The notes beneath the pieces were generated by a model, which was not told the DNA's origin, made no database searches, and worked only from the letters and a program-made list of their open reading frames with translations. Below are positions 1-64,000 of a DNA stretch of 64,000 nt, in pieces (the stretch's first letter is position 1; every line of letters begins with the position of its first letter). A program made the position numbers and the translations under genes. The stretch spans positions 84,501 through 148,500 of the forward strand of contig JAXRKP010000589.1 of assembly GCA_037039925.1 (NCBI GenBank), given 5' to 3'. Origin of the DNA: Doris montereyensis (taxonomy: Eukaryota; Mollusca; Gastropoda; Nudibranchia; Dorididae).

Positions 1-59
1 ATTATTCCTGTAGTAGTAATAGACGGACATGTAGTGAGTTCTGAGAAAAGCGATGGAGG

Positions 60-516
<457 letters not shown>

Positions 517-518
<2 letters not shown>

Positions 519-1092
519 AGTTAGTATTGGCCAGTGAGGAACAACATCGTTTTACTATGTCCCTGTAAAATGCATGAGGCCTTCAGTACTATATGTGCTG
601 AGAGCTTTCATTGATTCTTAATGTGTCCCTTCGATCATTGGTTCAATAATCCTGATGTCTCGATAATCCAGACCAATTGCTCGGAAGGGAGGTGTTCGGA
701 TATCGAAACGTGACTGTATGTACTTATCTACATAACTGTCTGCTTATCTTTCTATCGGTCCACAAATACATAGTTACAAAAGTTAAAGATGAATGATTCT
801 AGTGCATACTGTCAACTTGAAGCAGATATGTGATTCATAACAACTTTACTGATCTACAAAACAGACATTTTCTTGCTTTCTTCCTTCTCTAATTTGAGGA
901 ATGTTTGAGGAGCCTGTAGAGGATTAGCTTCACATTGCTGATACAGTAATCCAAGCTGCTTGTAATATACTTTAAATGGAATTCACTTTTCCTTGAGAAT
1001 CAAAAAGCTACACACCTTGATCATAATGTTAAAAGCATTACATACAAGAGTTCAATAAGAGAAAATAGCATTACGGTCTATAGCTAGCTTAC
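517..1092. other. Intron sequence 3' of e56, nothing recognised
   Basis: AT-rich unique-looking sequence between the (GA)n tract and exon e56. I see no exon, SINE or terminal repeat. Confidence 0.6.
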
Positions 1093-63979
<62,887 letters not shown>

Positions 63980-64000
63980 CTGTCACCAAAAATATAGGAG

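Overview
This is a eukaryotic window of about 41% GC or less, dominated by one gene read on the minus strand. No bacterial or viral features are present. I identify the gene as the animal ortholog of BLTP1 (KIAA1109 / fragile site-associated protein; Tweek in Drosophila, LPD-3 in C. elegans). It encodes a giant bridge-like lipid-transfer protein of about 5,000 residues. I can place 56 exons between 63979 and 1093, about 10.5 kb of coding sequence or roughly 3,500 codons. They align collinearly, from memory, with the middle of the human protein: from the N-terminal third (FVPYTWT block) to the IDFELD block about four fifths of the way along. Both ends of the gene lie outside the window: the promoter and first exons lie beyond 64000, and the C-terminal FSA_C region lies below position 1. 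Almost every intron has GT...AG ends and exon phases agree.

The intron and repeat style suggests a marine invertebrate, most likely a mollusc (gastropod). The evidence is small exons in 0.3-6 kb introns, several tRNA-derived SINE families, RTE-like LINEs, and (AAT)n tracts linked to a 'tatagcgcttta...aaagcgctttac' module. The species cannot be fixed from the sequence alone.

Layout in gene order (high to low coordinates): exons e1-e9 (64000-56161) encode the first well-conserved block. A 6-kb intron then holds a 3.06-kb RTE-like LINE with an exact 11-bp target duplication, a near-perfect 190-bp inverted repeat, and a decayed Tigger-like element. Exons e10-e19 (50854-42586) are a variable, serine-rich part. 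Exons e20-e34 (40025-22622) include the AIDAWLNP, RLAHQ and LYQWM blocks; introns here hold long (TTA)n/(AAT)n tracts, a Tigger-like MITE, a hAT-like element and a TA-flanked TIR element. Exons e35-e56 (22081-1093) run into the SWDDWKP, ELSNR and IDFELD blocks; introns here hold the 40-bp x12 minisatellite, SINEs and a 3'-truncated LINE copy. The window ends in a 0.45-kb (GA)n tract.

The striking anomaly is that about a dozen exons of a normally constrained gene contain single-base reading-frame breaks. Most equal one missing base, often in a short homopolymer, and in each case conserved protein resumes in the next frame. Residual long-read assembly error is the simplest explanation, but a decayed or haplotypic copy is not excluded. 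I found no second protein-coding host gene, no genuine tRNA or rRNA gene, and no CRISPR array. Most long open frames outside the exons come from microsatellites or transposons.
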